From positions 7,847,683 through 7,889,222 of the forward strand of contig NZ_JAINUL010000001.1 in assembly GCF_020639365.1 (NCBI RefSeq): a DNA stretch of 41,540 nt, written 5' to 3'. Below the pieces are notes generated by a model that did not search any database, was not told the DNA's origin, and saw nothing but the letters and a program-made list of their open reading frames with translations. Shown here in pieces: positions 15,888 through 23,578 of this stretch. The DNA comes from Streptomyces flavotricini (GTDB lineage Bacteria > Actinomycetota > Actinomycetes > Streptomycetales > Streptomycetaceae). The position numbers were made by a program, and so were the translations under genes. Each line of letters begins with the position of its first letter. Position 1 is the stretch's first letter.

Positions 15888-17441
15888 TCATGGCATTCCG
15901 TGACGGAGGGCGCCGATGTGGCCGTCGGGGCGGATGAGCAGAGCTCCGTGCGGGCCGAGGCCGCAGAGGTCCGCGTACTCCGAGGGCAGGGACTCGATGC
16001 GCAGCGGCCACGGCGTGGCGGTCTCGTGTTCCCAGCGGGCGGGGTCCGGCGTGAGCAGGGTGAACCATTCGCCGCAGGCGTCGAGCGTGGAGCGGCCGTC
16101 CGCGAGCCAGAGGTGCGGCATGCGATGGCCGGGCCGTGGGGTGGGGACGTAATCGGTGCCCGCATCCGCATCCGCATCCGTGTCCGTGCCCGTCTCCCTC
16201 TGCGGACGGGGTGGCTCCGGCCGGGTGCCGTCGCCGTCGAGGACGGCGGCGGAGCGGTAGGCGGCCCCGAGCACGAGGCCCAATTGCGCGAAATACCGCT
16301 CTGACCAGGGAAGTTCAATCCGGTCCCGCTCCGGTGCGCCGCCGCGGAGCTGCTCACGGCGTCGTTCCTGGACCTGAACCATGAGCCGGGCGTTGGCCAC
16401 TGCCTGGCGCAGCGTCCGGTGGGCGACGGGCACCCGTTCGGCCGCGTACGTGTCCAGGAGGCCCGGGCCGGCCCACCCGCGCAGTACGCCCGCCAGCTTC
16501 CAGCAGAGGTTGTGCACGTCGGCGATGCCGGTGTTCATGCCCAGGCCGCCGATCGGCGGGATCGCGTGTGCGGCGTCGCCGGCCAGCAGGATCCGGCCGT
16601 GCCGGAAGTGATCGGCGACGAACGCGTGCATCACCCACTGCTGCACCCGCCGTACGTCGGCCCGTACGTCCGCGCCGGGGCCGAGAGCGCGCGAGACGAG
16701 GCCGGACCAGTCGGTGCGGGCGCCGTCCCCCGGCGTGGGGCCGAACCAGAGCCAGCCCCCTTCGGGGTGGACCGGTCCGAACGATCCGTGCGCGGTGAAG
16801 TAGACCCCGGCGGGCTGACGGGCGCTCCAGCGCCCGAGGTCGGCGTCGAAGACGACCGTGGTGAAGTCACCCATCGCGCCGGGGCCGGTGGTGTCGATGC
16901 CGAGGCGCTCACGGACGGTGGAGTGCGCGCCGTCGGCGGCGATCACGTAGCGAGCACGGACGCGTGCCCGCGCGCCGCTTCGGCGGTCGAGGAGCACGGC
17001 CACGACGCCGTCGCGTTCCTCGGCCAGGGCGGTGAGCTCCACCCCGAACCGCAACGGCGTGTCGGCGGCGGAGAGGAGGGCGGGTTCGAGGCGGTCCTGC
17101 GAGGTGAGCACGCCGAGCTCGGGGCTCTCGGGTACCGGTGCGTCGACCCCGACCATCGCCGCCGAGGCGAAGTCCCGGTCGTACAGGGTGTCGCGGAAGC
17201 GGGCGCGGCCGTACTCGGGCGCGAACGCGGCGGCCGTGATCCGGGCGGCGAGCCCCAGTTGGCGGAAGATCTCCATCGAGCGCACGTTGACCAGCCGGGA
17301 CCGCGGGAACGGCGAAAGCTCGGCGTGCTTCTCGACCAGCAGGGTCGGCACGCCCCAGCGGGCCAGCAGCGCCCGGGCGGTGAGCCCGACCGGCCCGCCC
17401 CCGACGATCAGCACCGCCACCTCGGCATCTGCTCCGGACAA
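15888..17441 (-). CDS. FAD-dependent monooxygenase (phenol hydroxylase/TetX-like group)
   Basis: This is a 517-residue flavoprotein hydroxylase. The FAD-binding GGGPVG fingerprint is at about residues 14-19. The DG motif reads IAADGAHSTVRERLG, and the second FAD/ribityl motif reads LLAGDAAHAIPPIGGLGMNTGIADVHNLCWKL. The PheA/TfdB-type middle domain and a short C-terminal part ending RPDGHIGALRHG follow. The start is TTG at 17441 with GAGGAG six bases before it. No ATG gives a better N-terminus. A run of six 6-bp units (CGCATC-like, 16161-16196) encodes an acidic TDTDADADAG linker. The gene precedes the Pls-like gene on the same strand but is 173 bp away, so operon membership is uncertain. The substrate is unknown, probably an aromatic ring. 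Confidence 0.88.
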   Translation of the reverse strand: MSGADAEVAVLIVGGGPVGLTARALLARWGVPTLLVEKHAELSPFPRSRLVNVRSMEIFRQLGLAARITAAAFAPEYGRARFRDTLYDRDFASAAMVGVDAPVPESPELGVLTSQDRLEPALLSAADTPLRFGVELTALAEERDGVVAVLLDRRSGARARVRARYVIAADGAHSTVRERLGIDTTGPGAMGDFTTVVFDADLGRWSARQPAGVYFTAHGSFGPVHPEGGWLWFGPTPGDGARTDWSGLVSRALGPGADVRADVRRVQQWVMHAFVADHFRHGRILLAGDAAHAIPPIGGLGMNTGIADVHNLCWKLAGVLRGWAGPGLLDTYAAERVPVAHRTLRQAVANARLMVQVQERRREQLRGGAPERDRIELPWSERYFAQLGLVLGAAYRSAAVLDGDGTRPEPPRPQRETGTDTDADADAGTDYVPTPRPGHRMPHLWLADGRSTLDACGEWFTLLTPDPARWEHETATPWPLRIESLPSEYADLCGLGPHGALLIRPDGHIGALRHGMP

Positions 17442-17496
17442 GCCTCGCTCCTCATGCTCGGCGCGGGCGGGTCGACCGCCCTGTCCACAGTAGGGC

Positions 17497-17518
17497 GCCG
17501 GGGCCCCACGGCCCCGGC
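17497..17518. repeat. Perfect 9-bp inverted repeat in a divergent promoter region
   Basis: GCCGGGGCC-CCAC-GGCCCCGGC lies between the divergent FAD monooxygenase and the Fic-like gene. It could be an operator or a transcript hairpin in the monooxygenase leader. Nothing else distinguishes these options. Confidence 0.4.
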
Positions 17519-17600
17519 GGCATGCGGAAATCCGGTTGAACGGACACCGGGTGGGCGCGGAAGCCGACCCCGGGGCGGGGCCAGGTCCTGGGCCGACGCC

Positions 17601-18586
17601 ATGTCGCACGCGCTGGTGGAGCGGTACGGCCGCCGGGTCGTGGGCTGGCGCTGGGCGCACGACGAAGGGGACTTCGACGGGGGGCCGGTCGGACACTGGT
17701 GCTGTCCGGAGCACTCGATCACCACTCCCGTGGAGACGCTGGACCGCGTCGTCGCGGCGCTGTGCGAGTGGCGAGAGTGGCTGGAGAGCCTCGCGGGGTG
17801 GTTCGAGGCGTATCCGCTGGAGATGGCCGAGGTCGAGGAGCAGCGGATCCTGTGGGACCGCGCCGCTCGCAACGTCATCCTGCAGGTGACCGACCGCACC
17901 GGCTGCGGCAGCGGCTGGTACGGGCAGGCACTGCCACCAAGTGCTCATCTGGTTCCTCAGCCACGGGGGTGTCTCCCCGGACGTCGCGCGCGATCTGGTC
18001 GCCGACGTGATCGGCGGGCGGTTCCGGCTGGACCGGTCCCGACCCGGTGCTGGTCGACGATGTCGCGGAGCGGCTCGCGCTGTCGCTGCGGCCGGACGAC
18101 GCCCGCGTACGGTCCGCCGGGCCCGCCCCGGACCACTTGGAGCGCTGGCTGGCGGTGCGGGAGGCCGTACCGTGGCCGGCCGGCCCGGACGGCGGGGCGC
18201 AGGCACCGGTGACCCCGTCGTGCGACGGTGCGGCGCAGGACATCCGGTCCTTCGACGGCGCCGTGGACCCCGCCCGCGCCCAGGGCCTGCTCGCCGCCCT
18301 GGAGCTGGCGCGGGCCGATGCGGAGCGGGGCGCCGCGCTCGACTTCGACCTGCTCGGCGGCTGGCAGGTCTGCTTCTTCCACCCGTTCGACGACGGCAAC
18401 GCCCGATCCGCCTTCCTCGCCCTGGTGTTCGTCCTGGCCCGCGAAGGCGTCGCGCTCGACGGCGTCGGCCCCATCCGCCGCATCACCTGCCGGGCCGACG
18501 ACCCCCAGGACGCGGTGTCCCTCGCCCGGTCCATCGGCTTCCACACCGAAGACACCCGCCGCACGGCCGCCTCCCGAGCCTCCTGA
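17601..18586 (+). pseudogene. Fic/DOC family protein gene broken by two +1 frameshifts
   Basis: Three consecutive frames encode one continuous Fic-type protein. From 17601 it reads MSHALVERYGRRVVGWRWAH and continues to DRTGCGSGWYGQ. One extra base near 17929 shifts to HCHQVLIWFLSHGGVSPDVARDLVADVIGGRFR. A second extra base near 18025 shifts to WTGPDPVLVDDVAERLALSLRP, which runs to the stop at 18586. The last segment contains the Fic signature HPFDDGNARSAF (HPFxxGNxR) that binds the nucleotide phosphates for AMPylation or a related transfer. As the sequence stands no full-length protein can be made. The gene may be a recent pseudogene, or one or both shifts may be sequencing errors. The start at 17601 lacks a clear ribosome binding site. 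Confidence 0.7.
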
Positions 18587-18628
18587 CCGGCCCGGGCCCG
18601 GTCCCGAGGCCCGAGCGCCGCCGATCCG

Positions 18629-18715
18629 CTACAGCTCGTCGAGCCGGAGGAACGTGAGGGCCCGGCGGGTGAGGGCGAAGAGGTCCTCGGGTTCGTCCTG
18701 GGGGCCCGAGAACAC
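18629..18715 (-). pseudogene. C-terminal gene fragment, minus strand
   Basis: A minus-strand frame ending at the TAG at 18629-18631 reads SGPQDEPEDLFALTRRALTFLRLDEL. This looks like the natural C-terminus of a protein of unknown family. It has no start region, because at about 18712 it collides with a plus-strand fragment of an unrelated gene. I treat it as a remnant left by a deletion or rearrangement. Confidence 0.4.
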
Positions 18716-18788
18716 CCACGTGACCGGTCAGATCGTCTTCAACGACGACGGCGGCGCCGACGCCACGCTGCGGGGCGAGGGGGCATGG
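18711..18788 (+). pseudogene. C-terminal tail of a short-chain dehydrogenase (fragment)
   Basis: The plus frame reads THVTGQIVFNDDGGADATLRG. This matches the very conserved end of classical SDR enzymes (TGQ-hydrophobic-DGGxD-LRG). Nothing of the Rossmann domain or the YxxxK motif is present upstream, because the sequence switches at about 18712 to another fragment. An extra Asp (NDDGG instead of xDGG) suggests decay. The frame runs into the start of the SRPBCC gene without a stop. Confidence 0.5.
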
Positions 18789-20215
18789 TGCCCCGTACGC
18801 TTCTGCGCACCGTCGTCGTGCCCGCCGCCCCCGCAGAGGTCTGGCGGGTCATCGGCGAGTTCGGCGCCTTCCCCGACTGGCACCCGTACCTGCTCCCCTC
18901 CGTCATCGAGGACGACGCCGATCCCGCAATACCCGGCGCGGTAAGGGCGTTCACGTACGAGGGTCAGGTCGTCCTGCGCGAACGCCTCCTCGCCAAGGAC
19001 CCGGCCGCCCACGCGTACCGCTACTCCGTGGAGGCCCCGGCCTTCCCCGTCACCGGCTACGAGGCGAGGCTCTCCGTCCACCCGCACGAGCACGGCGCGG
19101 AGGTCCGCCGGCAGGGCGCGTACGAGGCGGAATCCGACGAGGCGGTCGCCCAGGTCGAGCAGGTCTTCGGCGACGGCACGTACGCAACGGGCCCGGCGGC
19201 CCTGAGGGACCGCTTCGCACGGTATCCGCCGAGCGCCGCCGTCCAGGCTCTCGAAGTCCTGATCGAGGACGAAGCGAGTCCGGAAGTGTGGCGCCGCCCG
19301 TGGCATCGCATCCGCACGCGGCGGCTCCCCGGAGGAAATGACGCGCGGCGGATGATCGGCTCGGGAAACACTGTCCGCATGAGCTTCGAAACCGTTCAGA
19401 CGCCGCAGGACCGGGCCCTTCGCCATGTCGCGGAGTTGTCGTCGGGCCCTCCGGTCGATCCGGCGCTGAGGGTGACCCTCAACTTCCACCCCGACCGTGT
19501 GGCGCACGGCCGGTCGGTGCTGGCCTCGCTGGCAGAAGACGCCGTCTACCACTCGCAGTTCGTCACCGGAACGAGCAACGGGGGGCTCACGGCCCATCCC
19601 GGCGGAGACCGGTGGCGCTGGGAGAGCAGGATCTTCAACGGGGCCTACGATGAGGCACCGGCTCAAGACCGGCCCGCCTACGGGGCGTTGAACTTCCGCG
19701 ACAAGTCGGCCGGGGCGGCCCCGCGTTTCGGTTCGGCCCATCTCCGGCTCACCGCCGAGACGCTGAACCGGACCACGTTCTGCTACCCCGACAGCTTCCT
19801 CGAACCATCGGACTTCGGCGTCGCCGGCCGCATGCCGCTGATCGAGCTCGCCCGGGCCGACGACCAGGACGCGCTCGACGACTACATCGAGGCGCAGGTC
19901 CACGGGCAGGTCCGGCTGGGCCGCGACGTGGAGGCGTTGGTCCTGGATCCCTCTTTCCGGGACACCCCCGTCGAGGAGGCCGCACGGAGCCTCGGCTGCC
20001 CCCTGGAATGGCACGCCGGTTTCCGGCTCACGGTGGACGAACTCCGACGCCACCCCGATTATCGCGGCCGGGAGTACGTCGAGTTGGGCACGCGGATCGC
20101 GGTCGGCGGTGTCCTCGACCCCCGCATCCTCGGTGACGCCGCCCGGGCGGGTGACCACGACCCGCAAGCCATCAAGAGGGTGTGGCACTGTCTCGCGCGC
20201 TTCGGAGCCCCCTAA
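18785..20215 (+). CDS. SRPBCC domain protein fused in frame to a DUF3626 protein
   Basis: One open frame of 476 residues contains two unrelated domains. Residues 1-140 are SRPBCC/START-like (VVVPAAPAEVWRVIGEFGAFPDWHPYLLPS, ending DGTYATGPAALRDRF, where stand-alone family members stop). About 55 low-information residues follow. Residues 199-476 are DUF3626 (DRALRHVAELS, LNFHPDRV, GGDRWRWESRIFNGAYD, GALNFR, FGSAHLRLTAETLNRTTFCYPDS). An internal in-frame ATG at 19379 (MSFETVQTP) is a natural DUF3626 start. This may therefore be two genes whose intervening stop was lost, or a real fusion. The first ATG has a GAGGGGG run just upstream. Function is unknown for DUF3626; SRPBCC domains bind hydrophobic ligands. 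The stop codon's last base belongs to the adjacent MITE. Confidence 0.7.
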   Translation: MVPRTLLRTVVVPAAPAEVWRVIGEFGAFPDWHPYLLPSVIEDDADPAIPGAVRAFTYEGQVVLRERLLAKDPAAHAYRYSVEAPAFPVTGYEARLSVHPHEHGAEVRRQGAYEAESDEAVAQVEQVFGDGTYATGPAALRDRFARYPPSAAVQALEVLIEDEASPEVWRRPWHRIRTRRLPGGNDARRMIGSGNTVRMSFETVQTPQDRALRHVAELSSGPPVDPALRVTLNFHPDRVAHGRSVLASLAEDAVYHSQFVTGTSNGGLTAHPGGDRWRWESRIFNGAYDEAPAQDRPAYGALNFRDKSAGAAPRFGSAHLRLTAETLNRTTFCYPDSFLEPSDFGVAGRMPLIELARADDQDALDDYIEAQVHGQVRLGRDVEALVLDPSFRDTPVEEAARSLGCPLEWHAGFRLTVDELRRHPDYRGREYVELGTRIAVGGVLDPRILGDAARAGDHDPQAIKRVWHCLARFGAP

Positions 20216-20377
20216 GGGCTGTCCCGTAATCCGCGGTGGGTCAGCGCGCGGCGTCAGATGCGGTGCATCGCATGGCGGAGGGTCGTCCTCATACTGGGCG
20301 TATTCGGGCGATCCCGACAACGCGGCGAGGTGCCGTAGCTGGCGCCGCGCGCCCGCCGGGGATTACGGGACAGCCCT
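20215..20377. mobile_element. 163-bp MITE with 18-bp perfect terminal inverted repeats and TA target duplication
   Basis: AGGGCTGTCCCGTAATCC (20215-20232) is repeated exactly, inverted, at 20360-20377. The dinucleotide TA flanks both ends (20213-20214 and 20378-20379), the target duplication of IS630/Tc1-mariner-type transposition. There is no transposase inside. The empty site would read CCCCC-TA-GGGGG, itself a palindrome, which extends the apparent repeat to 25 bp. The element abuts the DUF3626 stop: the TAA uses TA from the target and A from the element, while the empty site would give TAG. Confidence 0.8.
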
Positions 20378-20419
20378 TAGGGGGGCGTCCCGGGCCGGCC
20401 GCGGGCCCGTGGCCGCCGC

Positions 20420-20911
20420 TCATGTGGCGCGGGCGTAGCGGACGTTTCCGCTCCAGATGCGCTCCAGCCGTACGCGCGTGCCCGGTCGTGGAGCGTGCCA
20501 GATCTTGTCGTGACCGGCGTAGATTCCCACATGCCCTATGGTCGCGCCCGCGGGGAAGAATACGAGATCGCCCGGTACGCGCTCAACCCGGCCGATGTGG
20601 CGCGTGTGTTCGTACTGCTCGTCGGCGGTGCGGGGAAGCACCCGACCGGCCTTTCGGAAGGCGTAGAGCGTGAGGCCCGAGCAATCGAATTCCCGCGGCC
20701 CCGTCGCCCCGTACACGTAGGGCGCACCCCGTTTGGATGCGGCGATTGCGACGGCCTTGGCGCCGTACGGTGAGGCCGCCTGGGCCTCGGCGGCGGGGCC
20801 GGTGAAGCTGGCCAGGGAGATTATGACGGAAAACGTGAGCACTGTGGCGATACGGCGGGTAGTCAAGCGGTCGATGGAGCGTTTTCGGTTGTCCGTGCTG
20901 ATACAGCTCAA
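20420..20911 (-). CDS. Secreted NlpC/P60 family cell-wall hydrolase
   Basis: This is a 163-residue protein starting at TTG (MSCISTDNRKRS), with GGAGGT seven bases upstream. It has a signal peptide (RRIATVLTFSVIISLASFTGPAAEAQA, cleavage after AQA) and then a compact NlpC/P60 domain. The nucleophile Cys is in REFDCSGLTLYAF, the His in TIGHVGIYAGHD, and a further polar residue in KIWHAPRPG. Such enzymes cut peptide stems of peptidoglycan. It has no extra cell-wall-binding or coiled-coil domain, so it is a minimal version. Codon use is less GC-biased than in neighbouring genes, especially near the start (ATA and other A/T-ending codons), which hints at a different history or strong 5' constraints. 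Confidence 0.9.
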   Translation of the reverse strand: MSCISTDNRKRSIDRLTTRRIATVLTFSVIISLASFTGPAAEAQAASPYGAKAVAIAASKRGAPYVYGATGPREFDCSGLTLYAFRKAGRVLPRTADEQYEHTRHIGRVERVPGDLVFFPAGATIGHVGIYAGHDKIWHAPRPGTRVRLERIWSGNVRYARAT

Positions 20912-21132
20912 TCGTGATACCTCCGCATTGTGTTGCTGAAACAGTCCCGGGTTGGGGTTCTGCGTCGGTGACATTGCGTATTGGCTCTCGACGGCGGACC
21001 AGTTTTGTCCGATCGGCGCGAAGTTCCCGTCATCGGACACGGCTTCAAGGATCTCGGTTGAGTAAAATCGTCCGTGCTCATAGTCATGAATGATTTTCCG
21101 GAACAGCGAGTGGAGGGGTACTCCATACGGGT
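20912..21132 (-). other. Lower-GC upstream region of the NlpC/P60 gene with a protein-like open frame
   Basis: This 220-bp block is much less GC-rich than the rest of the window. In the same frame as the hydrolase it translates to protein-like sequence without a stop (LFRKIIHDYEHGRFYSTEILEA, then SDDGNFAPIGQNWSAVESQYA). No good start codon exists in it, and the hydrolase has its own strong ribosome binding site. It could be a structured leader, a remnant of another gene or the end of a longer ancestral protein. I do not recognise a known riboswitch. Confidence 0.35.
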
Positions 21133-21765
21133 TCAGTGCCGGCCGGTGAATTGCCAGGAGCGGATGTCGCGGTAGTGGATCGGGCCGGGGCCGCGGCCTA
21201 TGTTGCTGCCGACCAGGTGGAGGCGTTCGGCGGGCCAGGTGCGGCCGGTGAACCCGGTGAGCGTGGCGGCGACTTCCGATGTGCTGGACGGGTCGCTGCG
21301 GCGGGCGCGGGCCAACGTCAAGTGCGGGCGCAGCGGCCGGTCTTCGAAGGGGATGCCGCATTCCCTGACGATGGTGCGGACCTGTGAAGTGAGCAGGTGC
21401 AGCCCGTCGATCTCCCCGTCGATCCCGCTCCACAGGACCCGTTGGTCGAAGTGTCCGCTGCCGCGCAGTGCCAGTTCCAGCGGCCGGTGTGCGGCCGCGA
21501 GGGCGGCGAGCGGCGGCTGCAGGAGCGGGACGGCGGCGACCGGCAGTTCGCCGAGGAAGGCCAGGGTGATGTGCCAGTCCTCGATGCGGTTCCAGCGCAT
21601 GCCGGGGTACGCGCGGTAGGCGGGCCGCAGTTCCCTCGCCAGTTCCTCCTTGGCCTCGTCGGGCGGGGCGAGGGCGATGAACACGCGGACGGTCGCGGCC
21701 GGGGACGGGGGCTGGATCTGATCGTTCACGAGGGACTTCGTACCGTACCCCGGCGATCCAGTCAT
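21133..21765 (-). CDS. thpR: RNA 2',3'-cyclic phosphodiesterase (2'-5' RNA ligase family)
   Basis: This is a 210-residue protein of the 2H phosphoesterase superfamily. The two catalytic HxT motifs are HITLAFLGE and HLTLARAR, about 85 residues apart, and the N-terminal strand VRVFIALAPPDEAKEEL is typical of ThpR/LigT. These enzymes open 2',3'-cyclic phosphate RNA ends and can join 2'-5' ends in vitro. The ATG at 21765 leaves a 25-residue extension before the fold. A GTG 12 codons later (NDQIQPP) would also work. The gene is divergent from the methyltransferase gene with only 30 bp between starts. Its cellular role in actinobacteria is not established. Confidence 0.88.
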   Translation of the reverse strand: MTGSPGYGTKSLVNDQIQPPSPAATVRVFIALAPPDEAKEELARELRPAYRAYPGMRWNRIEDWHITLAFLGELPVAAVPLLQPPLAALAAAHRPLELALRGSGHFDQRVLWSGIDGEIDGLHLLTSQVRTIVRECGIPFEDRPLRPHLTLARARRSDPSSTSEVAATLTGFTGRTWPAERLHLVGSNIGRGPGPIHYRDIRSWQFTGRH

Positions 21766-21795
21766 CTTCCGCCCCCGACCCCGCGTGCGGCGGGC

Positions 21796-22500
21796 ATGAT
21801 GAACGCCGTGCCCGACGCCACGCCTGATCCCGTACCGGAGCCCCCGGTCGACCCGGTCTCCGCCATCCGCGCGTACTGGAACGCCGCCGCTGCCGCGTTC
21901 GACGAGGAACCGGACCACGGCCTGCTCCGGGAGCGCACGCGGGCGGGGTGGGCCCGGCTCATGTCGTCCTGGCTGCCCCGCGCGCCGGCCGACGTGCTCG
22001 ATGTCGGCTGCGGCACCGGATCCCTGTCGCTGCTGCTCGCCGAGGCCGGCCACCGCGTCACCGGCGTCGACCTGGCGCCGCGGATGGTGGAACGCGCCGA
22101 GGCCAAGTGCGCGGCCGCGGGGCGCGCGGCCCGGTTCCTGGTCGGCGACGCCGCCGACCCGCCGACAGGGCGGGAGCGCTACGACGTCGTGCTCTCCCGC
22201 CACTTGCTGTGGACCCTGCCCGACCCCGGGGCCTCGCTGCGCGCGTGGGTCGCCCGGTTGCGGCCCGGCGGGCGGCTGGTGCTGGTCGAGGGCCGCTGGC
22301 GGCAGGCCGGACAGGACGGCGCGCCGTACGTGGCCGGAGCCGGGGCCCTGCCGTGGGACGGCGGTGTCACCGCCGCGGACCTGGCCGCCGCGGTCCGTCC
22401 CCTCGCCGCCCGCCTGCACGTCGAACCACTCAGTGGTGACCCCGAGTTGTGGGGCGGGCCGGTTGCCGACGAGAGGTACGCGCTGATCGCCCACGTCTGA
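21796..22500 (+). CDS. Class I SAM-dependent methyltransferase
   Basis: This is a 234-residue protein with a Rossmann-type SAM-binding core. Motif I reads VLDVGCGTGSLSLLLAEAG at about residues 68-86. Motif II, with its acidic residue, is HRVTGVDLAPRMVERA; RFLVGDAADPP follows, and the post-motif strand is YDVVLSRHLLWTLPDP. Downstream comes RLRPGGRLVLVEGRW, as in the Methyltransf_11/25 group. Two ATGs are possible (21796 and 21799) and neither has a strong Shine-Dalgarno. The acceptor is unknown and the neighbours give no clue. Its start lies back-to-back with the ThpR gene. Confidence 0.85.
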   Translation: MMNAVPDATPDPVPEPPVDPVSAIRAYWNAAAAAFDEEPDHGLLRERTRAGWARLMSSWLPRAPADVLDVGCGTGSLSLLLAEAGHRVTGVDLAPRMVERAEAKCAAAGRAARFLVGDAADPPTGRERYDVVLSRHLLWTLPDPGASLRAWVARLRPGGRLVLVEGRWRQAGQDGAPYVAGAGALPWDGGVTAADLAAAVRPLAARLHVEPLSGDPELWGGPVADERYALIAHV

Positions 22501-22541
22501 TGCGGCGGCCGTGCGGCGGGATCCGACCCGGTCGGGCTCGG

Positions 22542-23375
22542 TCAGTCGTGTGCGGTCAAGCGCTTCGTGAGGGTGCCTCCGACGAGGATCAGGGCCACTC
22601 CCAGCCACCACACGTTGCCGTCGAAGATCAGGACGGCGATCCCGATCGGCACCAGCAGCCCGGCCAGCGGTACGAACAGCCCGGAGAGGTGCGGCGGCTC
22701 GGGACCGGGCTTGCCCGCCTCGCGCAGGGCCCGGGCACGTGCGACGTCCGGGTACCACTCGGTGAAGCGCAGGGCCGCCACGATGGCCAGGATCTGGATG
22801 ATCCATCCGGTCCAGATGTTGTTCGGGTTGTGCAGCACCAGGTCGCCGTACGCGCCCGCGACGGCGGCGACCAGGAACGCCAGCCCCCACACGCCGGTGA
22901 TGAGGTAGTTCGTCCGCAGGAACGCGGGGCTGTTCCAGTGCGCCGGATCGACCTGCTCCCGCGCGTACTGCAGGGTGAACGGCATGCGGAACGCCATGGA
23001 GCCGAACGCGATCAGGACGAGGGCGATGTTGGACACCTCGCCGGCGTACGTCTCCAGCCACCGGCGGGTGTCGTCGCTCGCCAGGATGCCGACGACGGCG
23101 AGGATCGCGAAGAAGACCAGGTCGGCGATCTCCAGCAGCTTCCACGAGCTGCCCCGGTTGATGATCCGGCCGGCCGCGACCAGCACGACCGTCGTCGCCA
23201 GGGCGAGTACGACCGCGAACTCGAACCTGCCCGGTCCGACCAGCAGCGAGAAGATGATCCACGGCGCCATTCCGATGACGGGATTCTCGAGGAATCCCGC
23301 GATACCACCGCGGGCCGTGGCGGGCCCTTCGGTCTTCACGTTTCCAGGGTGCTCCGGCACGGGGGGCGGGGCCAT
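22542..23375 (-). CDS. Hypothetical polytopic membrane protein
   Basis: This 277-residue protein has seven or so hydrophobic segments: MAPWIIFSLLVG, FAVVLALATTVVLVAAG, LVFFAILAVVGILA, SNIALVLIAFGSMAF, YLITGVWGLAFLVAAVAGA, WIIQILAIVAALRF, and a C-terminal pair around PLAGLLVPIGIAVLIF and WWLGVALILVGGTL. Conserved-looking polar patches are FTLQYAREQVDPAHWNSPAFLRTNY and HNPNNIWTGW. I do not recognise a family with a known function. It is not a recognised transporter or kinase, and no operon partner is evident. The start is the first ATG of the frame. Confidence 0.75.
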   Translation of the reverse strand: MAPPPVPEHPGNVKTEGPATARGGIAGFLENPVIGMAPWIIFSLLVGPGRFEFAVVLALATTVVLVAAGRIINRGSSWKLLEIADLVFFAILAVVGILASDDTRRWLETYAGEVSNIALVLIAFGSMAFRMPFTLQYAREQVDPAHWNSPAFLRTNYLITGVWGLAFLVAAVAGAYGDLVLHNPNNIWTGWIIQILAIVAALRFTEWYPDVARARALREAGKPGPEPPHLSGLFVPLAGLLVPIGIAVLIFDGNVWWLGVALILVGGTLTKRLTAHD

Positions 23376-23578
23376 TCGGGAGGCGGAGGGGCGGGGGAGC
23401 GGCGCGGCGGGCCCGGCCTCGCGTCACCCGTCAGGCGGGTCGGATCGCGGGCCGGGAGTTCCCGGCCTACCCGAGGGCTCAGGACCTCGGTGATCTCGTC
23501 CTCGTCCGGCCGCACGGTCGGACCCGCCTTCCGACAGTTGATCGCCAATACCACCTCAGCGCATGAGGAGCCGGGTGC

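Noticed and set aside
16161..16196. A short array of 6-bp units that might be taken for a CRISPR or regulatory repeat.
   Set aside because: It is a coding microsatellite in the FAD monooxygenase that encodes an acidic Thr-Asp-Ala linker. No CRISPR-like repeat-spacer structure was seen anywhere in the window.
15888..18206. A longer minus-strand start for the FAD monooxygenase (772 codons).
   Set aside because: The extra N-terminal 255 codons are low-complexity and antisense to the Fic-like gene. The TTG at 17441 with GAGGAG at ideal spacing begins exactly at the FAD-binding domain.
23336..23554. A 72-codon minus-strand frame (MVLAINCRKAGPTVRPDEDE...) between the membrane protein and the sortase.
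   Set aside because: A TTG with a nearby GAGGT gives a possible start, but the second half is Pro/Arg-rich, it overlaps the upstream end of the membrane protein gene, and no family is recognisable. Not strong enough to annotate.
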